Source: Ensifer adhaerens (GTDB lineage: Bacteria > Pseudomonadota > Alphaproteobacteria > Rhizobiales > Rhizobiaceae). Taken from it: a stretch of 64,000 nucleotides of DNA. Under the pieces are notes generated by a model. That model saw only the letters and a list, made by a program, of their open reading frames with translations, searched no databases and was not told where the DNA came from. Positions 10,302 through 20,180 of this stretch are shown here, one piece after another. The position numbers and the translations under genes are program-made. Where the stretch lies: NCBI GenBank assembly GCA_900215285.1, contig OCMG01000004.1, positions 1,410,001 through 1,474,000 of the forward strand, read 5' to 3'. Each line of letters opens with the position of its first letter. Position 1 is the first letter of the stretch.

Positions 10302-11819
10302 ATGACTGAACCCATTTTGACCGCCAGCGGCGTCAGCAAACGCTTTGGCCCCGTGCTCGCCCTGAACGACGTCGCCTTTCACGTCGAGCGCGGCGAAGTC
10401 CATGCGTTGCTCGGCATCAATGGTGCGGGCAAATCGACCTTCATCAAGATACTTTCGGGCCTGATCCAGAAAGACACCGGCTCGATCCGGATTGCGGGCC
10501 GGGAGGTGGACTTCAAGGCGCCCGAGGACGCGATCCATGCCGGGATCGCCACGGTGCAACAGCATCCCGAACTTGTGTTCGACATGAGCGGCCTGGATAA
10601 TATCTTCCTCGGTCGCGAATGTGCCGGTCGCGGACTTTTCGGTCGCGTAGACAGACGCGCGATGGAAATGCGCGCCGACGCGCTTCTCGCCCGCTTCTCC
10701 GTTCCGCTCGACCTGTCTCGCGAGGTTGGCAGCATGTCGGCCGTGCAGCGCGAGGCGGTGGCGATCCTGCAGGCGCTGGCCGCAGACGATATCAAGGTTC
10801 TGATCCTGGATGAGCCGACCTCGACGCTGACCGAAATCGAGCGCGAGGATCTCTTTGCTCTGATGAACCAGCTGCGGTCGCAAGGGATTTCCATCATCTA
10901 CATCACCCACCAGCTCGAGGAAGTCTTCGCCATTGCCGACAGTTTCTCGGTGTTCCGGGGCGGCACCTGTATCGCGCGGATGAGCGTTGCGGATGCGCGG
11001 CGGGAGAATGTTTCGCTGGCCGCTCTGATGCTGGGTGAATCCATTGGCGATATCTTCCCGCCCAAGGGCGCTGCCGAAAAGCTTGGCGATGTCGTGCTGA
11101 AGGTCGAGACGCTGACCCGTGCAGGGGAGTTTTCCAGCATTAGCTTCGAGGCGCGAAAGGGCGAAATTCTCGGCATCTTCGGTCTCGTCGGCTCGGGTTG
11201 CGACGAACTGGCCAAGGCGATCTTCGGTGTCACGCCGGCGGATACCGGCCGCATTTTCGTGAACGGGGCGGAGATCCAGCCGAAGAAGCCGCGCCATGCG
11301 CTCGATGCGGGCATATTCCTCGTGCCCGGCGACCGTCGGACCGAAGGTCTGGCGCTGGACCGGCCTGCGCTTTTCAACGTGCCGCTCGCCAACCTCCGCC
11401 GCGCCGCAAAGGGCGGCTGGTCGCTCAAGGGACGGCAAATCCGCGTCGATGCAAAACTGCTGACAGATCAGGTCGCTCTTTCGCCGCCCAGTCTGACCAC
11501 GCCCGCAAGCGGATTTTCCGGCGGCAACCAGCAGAAGATCGTGCTCGCCAAGGGCCTTTATACCGAGGCTGACGTCTACATCTTCGTCGAGCCGACGGTG
11601 GGCGTGGACATCGGCGCGCGCGCCAAAATCTATGCGCTCATGCGCAAACTTTCGGAAAGTGCGGCCGTGATCGTGATTTCAAGCGACTGCGATGAGGTCT
11701 TTGGCGTCGCCGACAGAACCATTGCCATGCACAAGGGCAGACAGGCGGAAGCACAAGGCGGTTTCTTCGACAGGGACGGTCTGCTGCTGGCCGGCATTAT
11801 GGGAGGATCCATGCAATGA
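10302..11819 (+). CDS. ABC sugar transporter ATP-binding protein (RbsA/MglA type)
   Basis: A 505-aa protein with two fused nucleotide-binding domains. Domain 1 has Walker A GINGAGKST near residue 40 and Walker B VLILDEPTS. Domain 2 has a degenerate Walker A (GLVGSGCDE), a full signature FSGGNQQK and an altered Walker B (VYIFVEPT, without the usual Asp). This one-active-site asymmetry is typical of the class. The start ATG 10302 follows GAGGAACAAGG. It overlaps the next gene by 4 bp (ATGA), indicating coupled translation with the permease. Confidence 0.92.
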   Translation: MTEPILTASGVSKRFGPVLALNDVAFHVERGEVHALLGINGAGKSTFIKILSGLIQKDTGSIRIAGREVDFKAPEDAIHAGIATVQQHPELVFDMSGLDNIFLGRECAGRGLFGRVDRRAMEMRADALLARFSVPLDLSREVGSMSAVQREAVAILQALAADDIKVLILDEPTSTLTEIEREDLFALMNQLRSQGISIIYITHQLEEVFAIADSFSVFRGGTCIARMSVADARRENVSLAALMLGESIGDIFPPKGAAEKLGDVVLKVETLTRAGEFSSISFEARKGEILGIFGLVGSGCDELAKAIFGVTPADTGRIFVNGAEIQPKKPRHALDAGIFLVPGDRRTEGLALDRPALFNVPLANLRRAAKGGWSLKGRQIRVDAKLLTDQVALSPPSLTTPASGFSGGNQQKIVLAKGLYTEADVYIFVEPTVGVDIGARAKIYALMRKLSESAAVIVISSDCDEVFGVADRTIAMHKGRQAEAQGGFFDRDGLLLAGIMGGSMQ

Positions 11820-12829
11820 AAAGGCTCCGTTTGCTTTCAAGCGCCTACGGGCGGGGGATGGCCTTCATTCTCCTCGTCCTCATCGTGGCGGCCGGCTTTG
11901 CGACGGCGGAGCCGCGCTTTCTCACGCAGGCAAGCCTGAGCGGCATTGCCCGTCACATGGCCGCAAACGGTCTGGCGGCACTTGGCCTCACCTTCGTGGT
12001 CATCGTGCGCAAGTTCGACCTCTCGCTGGCAGGTGTTGCGGCCTTTTCGGCCATGTCCATGGGTGCGGTCATCGCGGCAGGCTTCCCGCTGCCACTGGCC
12101 ATTGCGGCCGGTCTGCTGATCGGCCTGATCATCGGCGGCATCTCGGGGTTTGCGATCAGCAGGGCAGGGTTCCCTGACATCGTCACCACCATCGCGGTCG
12201 GTTCGATCTGCTCCGGCCTTGCCTTCCTCTACACGGGCGGCCGCTCCATCTTCCAGAATTTCTTCCAGAGCGGCATCACCAATCTGAACGACGCACGTTT
12301 CCTGGGTGTCGGCGTCTCGCTCTGGTTCCTTGTCGCCGCCTATGCCCTAGCCTGGCTCGTCATGCACAAGACCCGGACCGGGCTTGCCTTCTACGCGACG
12401 GGCGAAAACCCGAATGCCGCATCCTTCTCAGGCATTTCGACGAGCCGGTATGTGGCGCTTGCCTATATGCTTTGTGCGGCCTTCACGGTTCTCGCCGTCC
12501 TTCTGATCCTGGCGGAATCAGGCAATGCGGAGACGAACAAGGGCGCCAATCTGATGATGCCGGCCTATGCGGGTGTCTTCCTCGGCGCTGCGATCATGGG
12601 CGGAACATCCGTCATCTCCACCTTTGCCGGCATCCTTCTGATCACCATGCTGCTTGACGGTTTCTCGCTGATGGGCGTGCCCTACTATTACAGCGACGGC
12701 GTGGTCAGCCTGATCCTTCTTCTGGGCGTCGTGGCCTTTTCGGATATCGCCCGAACCTGGATCGGCGGTCTCGGTGTGCTGTTTGGACAATCCGGCAAGG
12801 CCGGCCGGGCTTCGGGAGGCCGGGTATGA
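11816..12829 (+). CDS. ABC sugar transporter permease 1 (RbsC family)
   Basis: A 337-aa inner-membrane protein, almost wholly hydrophobic with 8-10 predicted helices, of the branched-chain/ribose permease family (BPD_transp_2). Family features visible are the segment LGLTFVVIVRKFDLSLAGVAAFS and the late glycine-rich segment GVFLGAAIMGGTSVIST. It overlaps the ATPase gene and the second permease gene by 4 bp each. With permease 2 it should form the heterodimeric channel. Confidence 0.9.
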   Translation: MKRLRLLSSAYGRGMAFILLVLIVAAGFATAEPRFLTQASLSGIARHMAANGLAALGLTFVVIVRKFDLSLAGVAAFSAMSMGAVIAAGFPLPLAIAAGLLIGLIIGGISGFAISRAGFPDIVTTIAVGSICSGLAFLYTGGRSIFQNFFQSGITNLNDARFLGVGVSLWFLVAAYALAWLVMHKTRTGLAFYATGENPNAASFSGISTSRYVALAYMLCAAFTVLAVLLILAESGNAETNKGANLMMPAYAGVFLGAAIMGGTSVISTFAGILLITMLLDGFSLMGVPYYYSDGVVSLILLLGVVAFSDIARTWIGGLGVLFGQSGKAGRASGGRV

Positions 12830-13836
12830 CAATGACCTATACTGAAAACTCACCCGCACGGGCCACTTCCGGCATGGGCGCGTCGCGTCTTGCCAAACTG
12901 ACGATCGATCTGTGGCTTGCCGTCGCGCTAGTCGTGATCACGATAGCCATCGGCAGCGTGAAGCCGCAATTGCTGGACGCCTCCAACATCGCCGCCATGC
13001 TGAAGACCTTTTCCATCATGACCATGATGGTTCTGGGCCTGACCTGGGTGATCGCGGCCGGGAAGATCGATGTCAGCTTCATGCAGATTGCGGCCTTGTC
13101 AAACATGATCTGCGCCTCCTGCGTCGGCTATGGCTGGGGATGGGCCATCGTTGCGGGCCTGGCGACCGGGCTCTTCGTCGGGCTCGTGAACGGATGGCTG
13201 GTTGCGGCCCTGCGCCTTCCGCCGTTGATCGTCACGATCTCCACGGCGGGAATCTGCGCATCGGCTGCCGCAGCACTCGGCAAGGGAACCGTCATCCGCA
13301 TTCCCGATCCCGGTCCGGTGGGCACGCTGCTGAACACGATGCTGTGGGGCGCGGTTCCTGTCATCGTCATTCCGGTTCTCGTGATCGGCGCGCTCGCCTG
13401 GTTCATGCAGGAGCGGTTGGCGATCGGGCGTTACATCTACGCAATGGCCCAGAACGAGGCGGCGGTCCGCGGCGTGGGTGTTCCCGTCGGCAAGCTCATC
13501 ATCTTGCTCTTCGGCCTATCCGGCCTGAGCTCCAGCATCGCGGGGATCATGCTGGCAGCCAGCCTCTCCTCCGGCCAGCCGATGATCGGCGGACCCTATC
13601 TGATCAATGGTCTGACTGTCGTTCTGCTGGGCGGCATGATGGTCCGGATCGGCAAGCCGAATATCCTGGGCACCATGACCGCCACGCTCTTCCTCGGCGT
13701 TCTCTTCAGTGGCGCAGCGCTTCTCGGGCTGCCCGACTATCAGCGGCAGATCATCCAGGGCGTCCTGCTGGCGTTCGGGCTTGCTGTTGCCACCGTCGCC
13801 TCCCGCCACCAGCGCGGCAAGAAGAAGGGTCACTGA
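12826..13836 (+). CDS. ABC sugar transporter permease 2 (RbsC family)
   Basis: A 336-aa hydrophobic protein of the same family as the preceding permease. It contains VLGLTWVIAAGKIDVSFMQ, matching the conserved G-x-D-(L/V)-S region of these permeases, and VVLLGGMMVRIGKPN near the end. An ATGA overlap joins it to permease 1. One base separates its stop from the start of the FGGY kinase, placing all these genes on one transcript. Confidence 0.9.
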   Translation: MTMTYTENSPARATSGMGASRLAKLTIDLWLAVALVVITIAIGSVKPQLLDASNIAAMLKTFSIMTMMVLGLTWVIAAGKIDVSFMQIAALSNMICASCVGYGWGWAIVAGLATGLFVGLVNGWLVAALRLPPLIVTISTAGICASAAAALGKGTVIRIPDPGPVGTLLNTMLWGAVPVIVIPVLVIGALAWFMQERLAIGRYIYAMAQNEAAVRGVGVPVGKLIILLFGLSGLSSSIAGIMLAASLSSGQPMIGGPYLINGLTVVLLGGMMVRIGKPNILGTMTATLFLGVLFSGAALLGLPDYQRQIIQGVLLAFGLAVATVASRHQRGKKKGH

Positions 13837-13837
13837 G

Positions 13838-15373
13838 ATGGCATCCACGTCCCATGAGGTGACGATCGGTCTCGATTGCGGGACCGGTGGAGCACGAGCG
13901 ATGGTCTGCGACCTGAAAGGCCGTGTCATCGCCACTGCGACCAGTCCTTACGATACGCTCTACCCGAAACCGGGCTGGGCCACGCAGAAGCCTGCCGACT
14001 GGTGGGACGCATCCTGCAAGGCCGTTCGCGAGGCCATGAGGGCAGGGCGCATTGCCGCCGAACAGGTGGTTGCCATCTGCGCGGACGGGACGTCCAGCAC
14101 GCTGGTCATGCTCGACGATGAAGAAAAGCCGATCGGCGATGCGATCCTGTGGATGGACAACCGCGCCTCTGCCCAGGCGCGCAAGATCGAGGCGAGCGGG
14201 CATCCGGCGCTGCGCCGCAGCCGCGCGGGCGTCAGTGCAGAGACGGCGATACCGAAAATTCTCTGGTTGAAAGAGACGGCGCCTGAAATCTTTGCTTCCA
14301 CGCGCTGGTTTGTCGAGCTGGCCGATTTCATCGCGCTTCGGCTGTCCGGTGAGCTCACGCTGGGGCTCAATCAGACGATCAACCGCTGGTTCCACGATCC
14401 GCGGCGCGGCGGCTGGCCGGAGGATTTCTTCGCGACCGTGGGCCTGGAGGACATTACGAAGCGCTTTCCAATGGACATGCCTGCGCTTGGCGCCCTGATC
14501 GGGCCTCTTTGTGCGCAGGCAGCTTCCGACATGGGGCTGACGACACGGACAAAAGTCGTTGCCGGCGGCACGGACGCCTATGTCGCGACCGTGGGGCTCA
14601 ATACGCTGTCTCCCGGCCAGACGGCGCTGATCACCGGTACATCGCATCTCGTGCTGCCGACGATTGCGACCGACACCGAAATCACCGGCCTTTTCGGCCC
14701 GCATCCGGATTGCGTGGCGCCGGGGCGTTTCGTCATGGAGGGCGGTCAGGTGTCATCAGGGGCGGTCTTGCGCTGGTGGCACGAAATCCTGGCGGGCGCC
14801 GGGCAGGACGGGATCGACAAGACGCTCGACGCCGCGCAATGCGTACCTCTCGGTGCGCATGGCCTCGTAGCGCTGGATTTCTGGCAGGGGAACCGCAATC
14901 CCTATACCGATTACGAACTGCAAGGCGCGTTATGGGGCATGACCCTGAAACACGGACGGGCGGATATTACCCGGGCGCTGATGGAGTCCGTATGCCTGGG
15001 AACCGCGAATATCCTGCGCTGCATGTCGGAGCAGGGGCTTCCCGTCGCGTCCATGACAGTGGCCGGTGCCGCCTTGCGGTCCCGCTTCTGGTTGCAGATG
15101 CATGCCGATACGGCGGGCGTAACCTTGCAGGTTCCGGAGGTGGGCGAGGCGACCGTTTACGGTGCCGCCATCTCGGCCAGCGTCGGAGCCGGGGCGTATG
15201 CGAGCCTTGACGATGCGGCCGGCGCGATGGTCCGGATCCGGGAAGAAATTGCGCCCGACGCAGAGCGGCATGCGCAATATGTCGAGCTTCTCGACTTTTA
15301 CCTCGAGACGCATGCGGCGCTGAAACCGCTCATGCACAGAATGGCGCAACGCAATCGATCGGCCGCCGCATGA
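13838..15373 (+). CDS. FGGY-family carbohydrate kinase
   Basis: A 511-aa cytoplasmic sugar or polyol kinase, intact unlike the kinase at 7690. The N-terminal ATP-phosphate loop is IGLDCGTGGARAMVCD, followed by ADGTSSTLVMLD with the catalytic-region pattern, ILWMDNRA, and a C-terminal GTDAYVATVG segment. Length fits the ribulokinase/erythritol-kinase size class (about 510-545 aa). Start ATG 13838 is directly after the permease stop. It probably phosphorylates the imported substrate. With the xylulokinase broken, it is the operon's only intact kinase. Substrate unassigned. Confidence 0.88.
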   Translation: MASTSHEVTIGLDCGTGGARAMVCDLKGRVIATATSPYDTLYPKPGWATQKPADWWDASCKAVREAMRAGRIAAEQVVAICADGTSSTLVMLDDEEKPIGDAILWMDNRASAQARKIEASGHPALRRSRAGVSAETAIPKILWLKETAPEIFASTRWFVELADFIALRLSGELTLGLNQTINRWFHDPRRGGWPEDFFATVGLEDITKRFPMDMPALGALIGPLCAQAASDMGLTTRTKVVAGGTDAYVATVGLNTLSPGQTALITGTSHLVLPTIATDTEITGLFGPHPDCVAPGRFVMEGGQVSSGAVLRWWHEILAGAGQDGIDKTLDAAQCVPLGAHGLVALDFWQGNRNPYTDYELQGALWGMTLKHGRADITRALMESVCLGTANILRCMSEQGLPVASMTVAGAALRSRFWLQMHADTAGVTLQVPEVGEATVYGAAISASVGAGAYASLDDAAGAMVRIREEIAPDAERHAQYVELLDFYLETHAALKPLMHRMAQRNRSAAA

Positions 15374-15473
15374 CGCTTTAGCCACTCGATCAAACCTTCC
15401 TCCCCATGTCCGGACTGCCGGCCGCACCGATGCGCGGCAACGGGCGAATTTTGCCAATCGAAAGGACCATGAA

Positions 15474-17249
15474 ATGGCACATATAGGAGATCTCATCGCG
15501 GAAATGCTCGCGCAATATGGTGTGGAATACGTGTTCGGCATGCCCGGCGGACAGACCACGGCCCTACACGACGGGATTTCGCGCCGCACTGACCGTATTC
15601 GGCATATTCTCATGCGCGACGAGCGGAACGCAGCCTATGCGGCCGACGCCTATGCACGGCTGACGGGCAAGCCCGGCATCTGTGACGTCACCGTCGGGCC
15701 CGGCGCCAATCTTCTGCCGGCCGGCTTTCTGGAGGCCCTGAACGCCTCGATTCCGATGATCGGCATCATTGGCGAATTGCCGCTCGACTGGCTGCCGCTG
15801 AAGGAAAAGGGAATTGCCAGCCAGGGCTTCGACCAGCTCAGCTTCTTCAAGACCTGCAGCAAGGAGGCCTATCTCGTACCTTCGATCACGGCCGTGCCGG
15901 AACTCATCCGCACGGCGTTCCGGGTGGCGACGGCCCCGCGTCCAGGTCCGGTGGCGCTCATCATCCCGCATGACATTTTCGATGCCGAATGGGATGAAAA
16001 CGTTCTGAAGATCGCCGTCGACGATCGCGCCCGTCAGATCCCCTATCTGCGCAGTTGTGCGCCGGCAAACGAAATCGCCGCCGCTGCCGATCTGATCCGC
16101 AAGGCCAAGCGTCCTGCCCTCGTCTGCGGCGGCGGTGTGCATGGGTCCGAGGCGGCCGAGGTGGTGACGGCATTTGCCGATCGTCTCCAGGGCCTCGTGG
16201 TCACCAGCCTGTCCGGCAAGGGTTCTGTTCCGGAGACGCGCGACTATGCCGCGGGTGTTCTCAATCCGCTCGGCTCCAAGGCGGCCATCGATCTGATCAA
16301 GGAGGCGGATCTTGTCATCTGGTGCGGTTCCAAGGTCAGCCAGAACACCGGCATGAACTGGACGCTGCCGCTCGCCGAACAGGCAACGATCACTATTGAT
16401 TTCGACCCGCTGGAACATGGACGGACTTTCCGCCCGACGGTCGCTCTGATGGGCGACGTCCGCGAAACCGTCGTTGCTCTCGACGCAGCGCTGAAGAAGA
16501 TCCCAGCAAGGCCGAAATGGTTGGCGCGGATTGCCGAAGTCAAGGCCGCCTGCGACGCCGACAAGGCCGTGGAAATTGCGTCCGAACGGCTGCCCATCCA
16601 GCCGCCGCGCGTGATGCACGAAATTGCCAAGCGGCTTGGCGGCAACGATATCGTGGTCTCGGATGCCTCGTTCTCGGCAGGCTGGATATCGGGCTACATT
16701 CCCGCCAAGAAGGCCAGCCGGCAGTTCCTTTTCGCGCGCGGGCAGGGCGGCCTCGGCTACTCCGTGCCGGGCGCGATCGGCGCGGCAGCCGTGGCACCCG
16801 ATGCCACGATCGTGACGGTTGCGGGCGACGGGGCATTCTCCTACACGATCGGCGAACTGGCGACCCAGGCGCAATATGGCCAGAAGGTCGTCAACGTCGT
16901 CATCAACAACGGCAAGCTCGGCTGGATTCAGTTGTGGCAGGAATTGTATTTCAACAATGTCCAATCCGCGGTTCTGGAGACCCAGAGCGTGAAGCCAGGC
17001 TATGCGGGTGCCGCGCAGGCGCTCGGGCTGCTGGGCATCTACGTGGAAAATCCGGAAGACATCGGTCCCGCCCTCGACCGCGCATTCGCCCATGACGGCC
17101 CCTCGGTCGTGGAGGTTCGCATCGATGACCGTGCGACCCCGATCCATTCTTTCAAGCGCCGTCTCCGCGAAAAGTCAGATACGCCGTTCGCGCGGCCCGG
17201 TACTGTTTACAAGCTGCGCGACTGGAAAAAGTCTCCTGATATGACGTGA
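15474..17249 (+). CDS. Thiamine-diphosphate-dependent enzyme (acetolactate synthase-like)
   Basis: A 591-aa protein with the three-domain ThDP fold. The N-terminal PYR domain has catalytic Glu50 in the segment MRDERNAAYAADAYAR, a central NAD/FAD-like domain follows, and the C-terminal PP domain has the ThDP/Mg motif GDGAFSY ... VINNGKLGW. Relatives include acetolactate synthase, glyoxylate carboligase and IolD; the reaction here is not determined. AAAGGA precedes ATG 15474, 100 bp after the kinase stop. It is the last gene of the operon and probably acts on a ketose or keto-acid product of the pathway. Confidence 0.87.
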   Translation: MAHIGDLIAEMLAQYGVEYVFGMPGGQTTALHDGISRRTDRIRHILMRDERNAAYAADAYARLTGKPGICDVTVGPGANLLPAGFLEALNASIPMIGIIGELPLDWLPLKEKGIASQGFDQLSFFKTCSKEAYLVPSITAVPELIRTAFRVATAPRPGPVALIIPHDIFDAEWDENVLKIAVDDRARQIPYLRSCAPANEIAAAADLIRKAKRPALVCGGGVHGSEAAEVVTAFADRLQGLVVTSLSGKGSVPETRDYAAGVLNPLGSKAAIDLIKEADLVIWCGSKVSQNTGMNWTLPLAEQATITIDFDPLEHGRTFRPTVALMGDVRETVVALDAALKKIPARPKWLARIAEVKAACDADKAVEIASERLPIQPPRVMHEIAKRLGGNDIVVSDASFSAGWISGYIPAKKASRQFLFARGQGGLGYSVPGAIGAAAVAPDATIVTVAGDGAFSYTIGELATQAQYGQKVVNVVINNGKLGWIQLWQELYFNNVQSAVLETQSVKPGYAGAAQALGLLGIYVENPEDIGPALDRAFAHDGPSVVEVRIDDRATPIHSFKRRLREKSDTPFARPGTVYKLRDWKKSPDMT

Positions 17250-17256
17250 TGCCGCC

Positions 17257-17284
17257 AGTGCCCGCCGAGATGTCGGCGGGCACT
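17257..17284. terminator. Probable bidirectional terminator between convergent genes
   Basis: AGTGCCCGCCGA and TCGGCGGGCACT form a perfect 12-bp stem around the 4-base loop GATG, in the short gap between the ThDP-enzyme stop and the convergent dehydratase stop at 17334. There is no long T-run on either side, so efficiency is uncertain, but the placement fits transcription ends from both sides. Confidence 0.65.
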
Positions 17285-17333
17285 CGCTTCAAGGCCTTTG
17301 TCTACGTTAGAGAACGGGCTGTGCTCCGGAAGT

Positions 17334-19223
17334 TCATGCCTTGGGCATGCCTTCCGGCCTCAGGGCCTTCTTCAGTGCGGATATCCGGAAGATCGCGTTG
17401 GCTGCCCCATAGCCCTCATAACCGCGGCGCTCGACAATCTCGAAAAAGAAGCCTTCGCCAAAAGTCCTGCTGTAAAGCTGGAAATACTCTCCGTGGTCGT
17501 CGCGGTCATAGAGGATGTTGTGCGACTTCAGCCGTTCCCCCAACTCGGGATCAAGCCCGAACCGGGCTTCGAGATCGTCGTAGTAGTTCGGCGAGATCTC
17601 AAGTGGCGTGAAGCCGTTATGGTACAGGCTTTGGGCGCAAGCGAAGATGTCACGGGTGTGAAAGGCCAGATGCTGGACGCCGGAGCCAAACCGTTCCGCT
17701 ATGAAATGGCCTGCCAGCGTGCGGCGGTTTTCGGCGCCGTTGAGCGTGATCCGCAACGCGCCGTTGTCGCTTTCCACCACCTGACTTCTGATGATGCCTG
17801 CGGGATCGATGATATCGACCATCGGCGTTTTACGCATCGCAAAAATGGACGTGTAGAAGAGGAGCCATGTCAGCATCTCGTCGTAGGCGACTGTCTGCGC
17901 GATGTGATCGACATGATCGAGATGAACCGGAACGATATCCATATCCTCCTCGACCGGCAGGAAGTCTATCTCGGCAAATCTTCCAAGATCGCTCCTGTCA
18001 TCGATCAGGTAGATCAAGCCTCCCCCGACGCCCCGGATAGCAGGGATGTGGACTTCTCCCTCGGGCACGTCCTGTTCGAACCGGTCGGCCCCGAGTGCAA
18101 CAGCCCTCTCCAGAGCGACCTGGGCATCCGGAACTACGAGCGCGACCGCATAGGCCGAGGTTCCATGGACTGCATAGGAGGCACTGGCAAAGCCGGCGTC
18201 GTCGGTATTGACGATCAGCCGGATATCTCCCTGGGTGTAAAGGCTGACCTTCTTGCTGCGGTGGCGGGCTGTCTTGCGGAAACCAAGCGTTTTCAGGATT
18301 TCGACGAGATCCACGGCCTCTCTTTCACCGGTGGAAAATTCGATGAAACCAACCCCCTTGACGGGCGCACGGTCCGGCATTTGCGGCAACGTCAGACCCG
18401 GGACGTTTTGGCTGCGGCGTACCTGGTCGCCGAGGTAGATCATCGAACGATGCCCGTCGGCGGCAATGGATCGTGCGGAGCCGCCGCGGAACTGGTCGTT
18501 GAATATCTCCAGCGAGAAGTAGCCGTCGTAACCGGTTTCGGCGACGGCGGTGGTGAATGCGGCGACCGGCAGATCGCCTTCGCCGGGCATATTGCGGAAA
18601 TGGCGCGACCAATAAAGCAGGTCCATGTCGATGAGCGGCGCATCGGCAAGCTGAACGATAAAGATCTTTTCCTTCGGAATGGAGCGGATCGAGTTGATGT
18701 CGATCTTTCGCGACAGCGTGTGAAAGCTGTCAAGGATGAGGCCGATGCTGGGATGATCCGCGCGACGGACGATTTCCCAGGCATCGCGGTGATCGTGAAT
18801 ATGCCGGCCCCAGGCCAGCGCCTCATAGCCGACCCTCAACCCGCGTCTGGCCGCGCGCTCGCCCAGTTCATGAAAGTCCGCGGCTGCCCGGTCGATCCCG
18901 CCAAGCGAAACGTTCGACACGTTCGAGCAGACGAGGACGAGATCGGTTCCCAGTTCCTGCATGACGTCAAATTTGCGCTCGGCGCGGTCGAAGGTGCGCT
19001 GACGATGCGATGCCGGCATGCCTTCGAAGTCGCGGAACGGCTGAAACAGGGTGATCTCCAGCCCGTGATCGCGGGCCATGCGACCTACCTCGCGCGGGCT
19101 TCCGTCAAAAGCGAGGAAGTCATTCTCGAAGATCTCGACACCGTCGAAACCGGCCCCTGCAATTGCCTCGAGCTTTTCGGGCAGCTCGCCGCTGATGGAT
19201 ACTGTGGCGATCGAGGTTTTCAT
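17334..19223 (-). CDS. 3-Dehydroshikimate dehydratase-like protein (QuiC1; TIM-barrel plus HPPD-like domain)
   Basis: A 629-aa two-domain enzyme. Residues about 1-270 form a xylose-isomerase-like TIM barrel (AP endonuclease 2 family; ATVSISGELPEKLEAIAGAG, GLILDSFHTLS). Residues about 285-610 are a vicinal-oxygen-chelate domain like 4-hydroxyphenylpyruvate dioxygenase, with metal-ligand stretches VHLDHVDHIA, GVQHLAFHT and GEGFFFEIVERRG. This fusion is typical of bacterial QuiC1, which turns 3-dehydroshikimate into protocatechuate. It is last in an operon with a TRAP importer, which fits use of quinate- or shikimate-type compounds. The substrate could differ; sugar-phosphate isomerase annotations also exist for this family. 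Confidence 0.85.
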   Translation of the reverse strand: MKTSIATVSISGELPEKLEAIAGAGFDGVEIFENDFLAFDGSPREVGRMARDHGLEITLFQPFRDFEGMPASHRQRTFDRAERKFDVMQELGTDLVLVCSNVSNVSLGGIDRAAADFHELGERAARRGLRVGYEALAWGRHIHDHRDAWEIVRRADHPSIGLILDSFHTLSRKIDINSIRSIPKEKIFIVQLADAPLIDMDLLYWSRHFRNMPGEGDLPVAAFTTAVAETGYDGYFSLEIFNDQFRGGSARSIAADGHRSMIYLGDQVRRSQNVPGLTLPQMPDRAPVKGVGFIEFSTGEREAVDLVEILKTLGFRKTARHRSKKVSLYTQGDIRLIVNTDDAGFASASYAVHGTSAYAVALVVPDAQVALERAVALGADRFEQDVPEGEVHIPAIRGVGGGLIYLIDDRSDLGRFAEIDFLPVEEDMDIVPVHLDHVDHIAQTVAYDEMLTWLLFYTSIFAMRKTPMVDIIDPAGIIRSQVVESDNGALRITLNGAENRRTLAGHFIAERFGSGVQHLAFHTRDIFACAQSLYHNGFTPLEISPNYYDDLEARFGLDPELGERLKSHNILYDRDDHGEYFQLYSRTFGEGFFFEIVERRGYEGYGAANAIFRISALKKALRPEGMPKA

Positions 19224-19246
19224 GAGCCGAGCTCCCGATACGGTTC

Positions 19247-20125
19247 TTACTTGTGTTCCGTCCAGCCGAAACGGTCGTCGAGCGCGTCGTAATCCGCAAG
19301 GCCCGTCACGGCGCTGAACTCGGCATAGGTGACCATATGGTCGGCGCGGCTTTTCGGCGTGCCTTCCGCCTTCAGCACCTCCAGCGTATCGCGCACGGCC
19401 TTGACCGCCGAAAAGAGAGCGGAGAGCGCATAGAAGGCGACATTGAAGCCCAAGTCCTCAAGGTCCTTCGCCGTCAAGGCCGTCGTTTCGTTGCCATCGA
19501 CAATGCTGACGACCTTGGGTCCGGCAACGCCTTTCGACACGGCCTCCACCTCTGCGATCTTCTTGATCCCGTCGACAAAGACCAGATCCGCGCCGGCATC
19601 CTGATAGAGTTTTGCGCGGTGGATGGCCTCATCGACCCCCTCGCTCTGGATCGCATCCGTCCGGGCGATGACCATCAGGGGATGAGCGCCCCGCGCCGCG
19701 ATGGCGCAGCGCAGACGACGGACGTTTTCCTCCGCCGAAATCACCCGCACCCCGGCGCGCTGCCCGCAGCGCTTCGGCAATTGCTGGTCTTCGAGATGGA
19801 TGGCGGCGACGCCGGCCTGGACGTATTCCTCGACCGTGCGGCGGAGATTGGCCGGACCGCCATAGCCGGTATCGGCGTCCGCAATCACCGGAATATCGAC
19901 GGCGCGCACCATGTCGCGGCCATGCGTCGTCATCTCAGTCTGGCTGAGCAGGCCGATGTCGGGGAGACCAAGGCGCGAAGCGGTCGCACCAAAGCCGGTC
20001 ATGTAGACCGCCGGGAAACCGGCCATCTCAACAAGGCGGGCCGTCAGCGCGTCCGGCGCACCCGGGGCCTGAAGCAGTCTGCCGGTCTGGATTTCGGCGC
20101 GCAGTCGTTCGGCGGCATTCTTCAA
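19247..20125 (-). CDS. Isocitrate lyase/PEP mutase superfamily protein
   Basis: A 292-aa TIM-barrel enzyme of the 2-methylisocitrate lyase/carboxyvinyl-carboxyphosphonate mutase group. It has DADTGYGGPANLRRTV, HLEDQQLPKRCGQ with the loop Cys kept (usual KKCGH, here KRCGQ), and ARTDA. I chose a TTG start at 20125 because AAGGAGTGATC sits just upstream. The longer frame to 20212 would overlap the preceding gene and has no such site. It would cleave or rearrange a small dicarboxylic acid, possibly downstream of the co-encoded oxidase. Substrate is not clear. Confidence 0.82.
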   Translation of the reverse strand: MKNAAERLRAEIQTGRLLQAPGAPDALTARLVEMAGFPAVYMTGFGATASRLGLPDIGLLSQTEMTTHGRDMVRAVDIPVIADADTGYGGPANLRRTVEEYVQAGVAAIHLEDQQLPKRCGQRAGVRVISAEENVRRLRCAIAARGAHPLMVIARTDAIQSEGVDEAIHRAKLYQDAGADLVFVDGIKKIAEVEAVSKGVAGPKVVSIVDGNETTALTAKDLEDLGFNVAFYALSALFSAVKAVRDTLEVLKAEGTPKSRADHMVTYAEFSAVTGLADYDALDDRFGWTEHK

Positions 20126-20180
20126 GAGATCACTCCTTGCGCAAACCCGTGTTGCTCTTGTCGCGGTCGGGGCGACCGGG

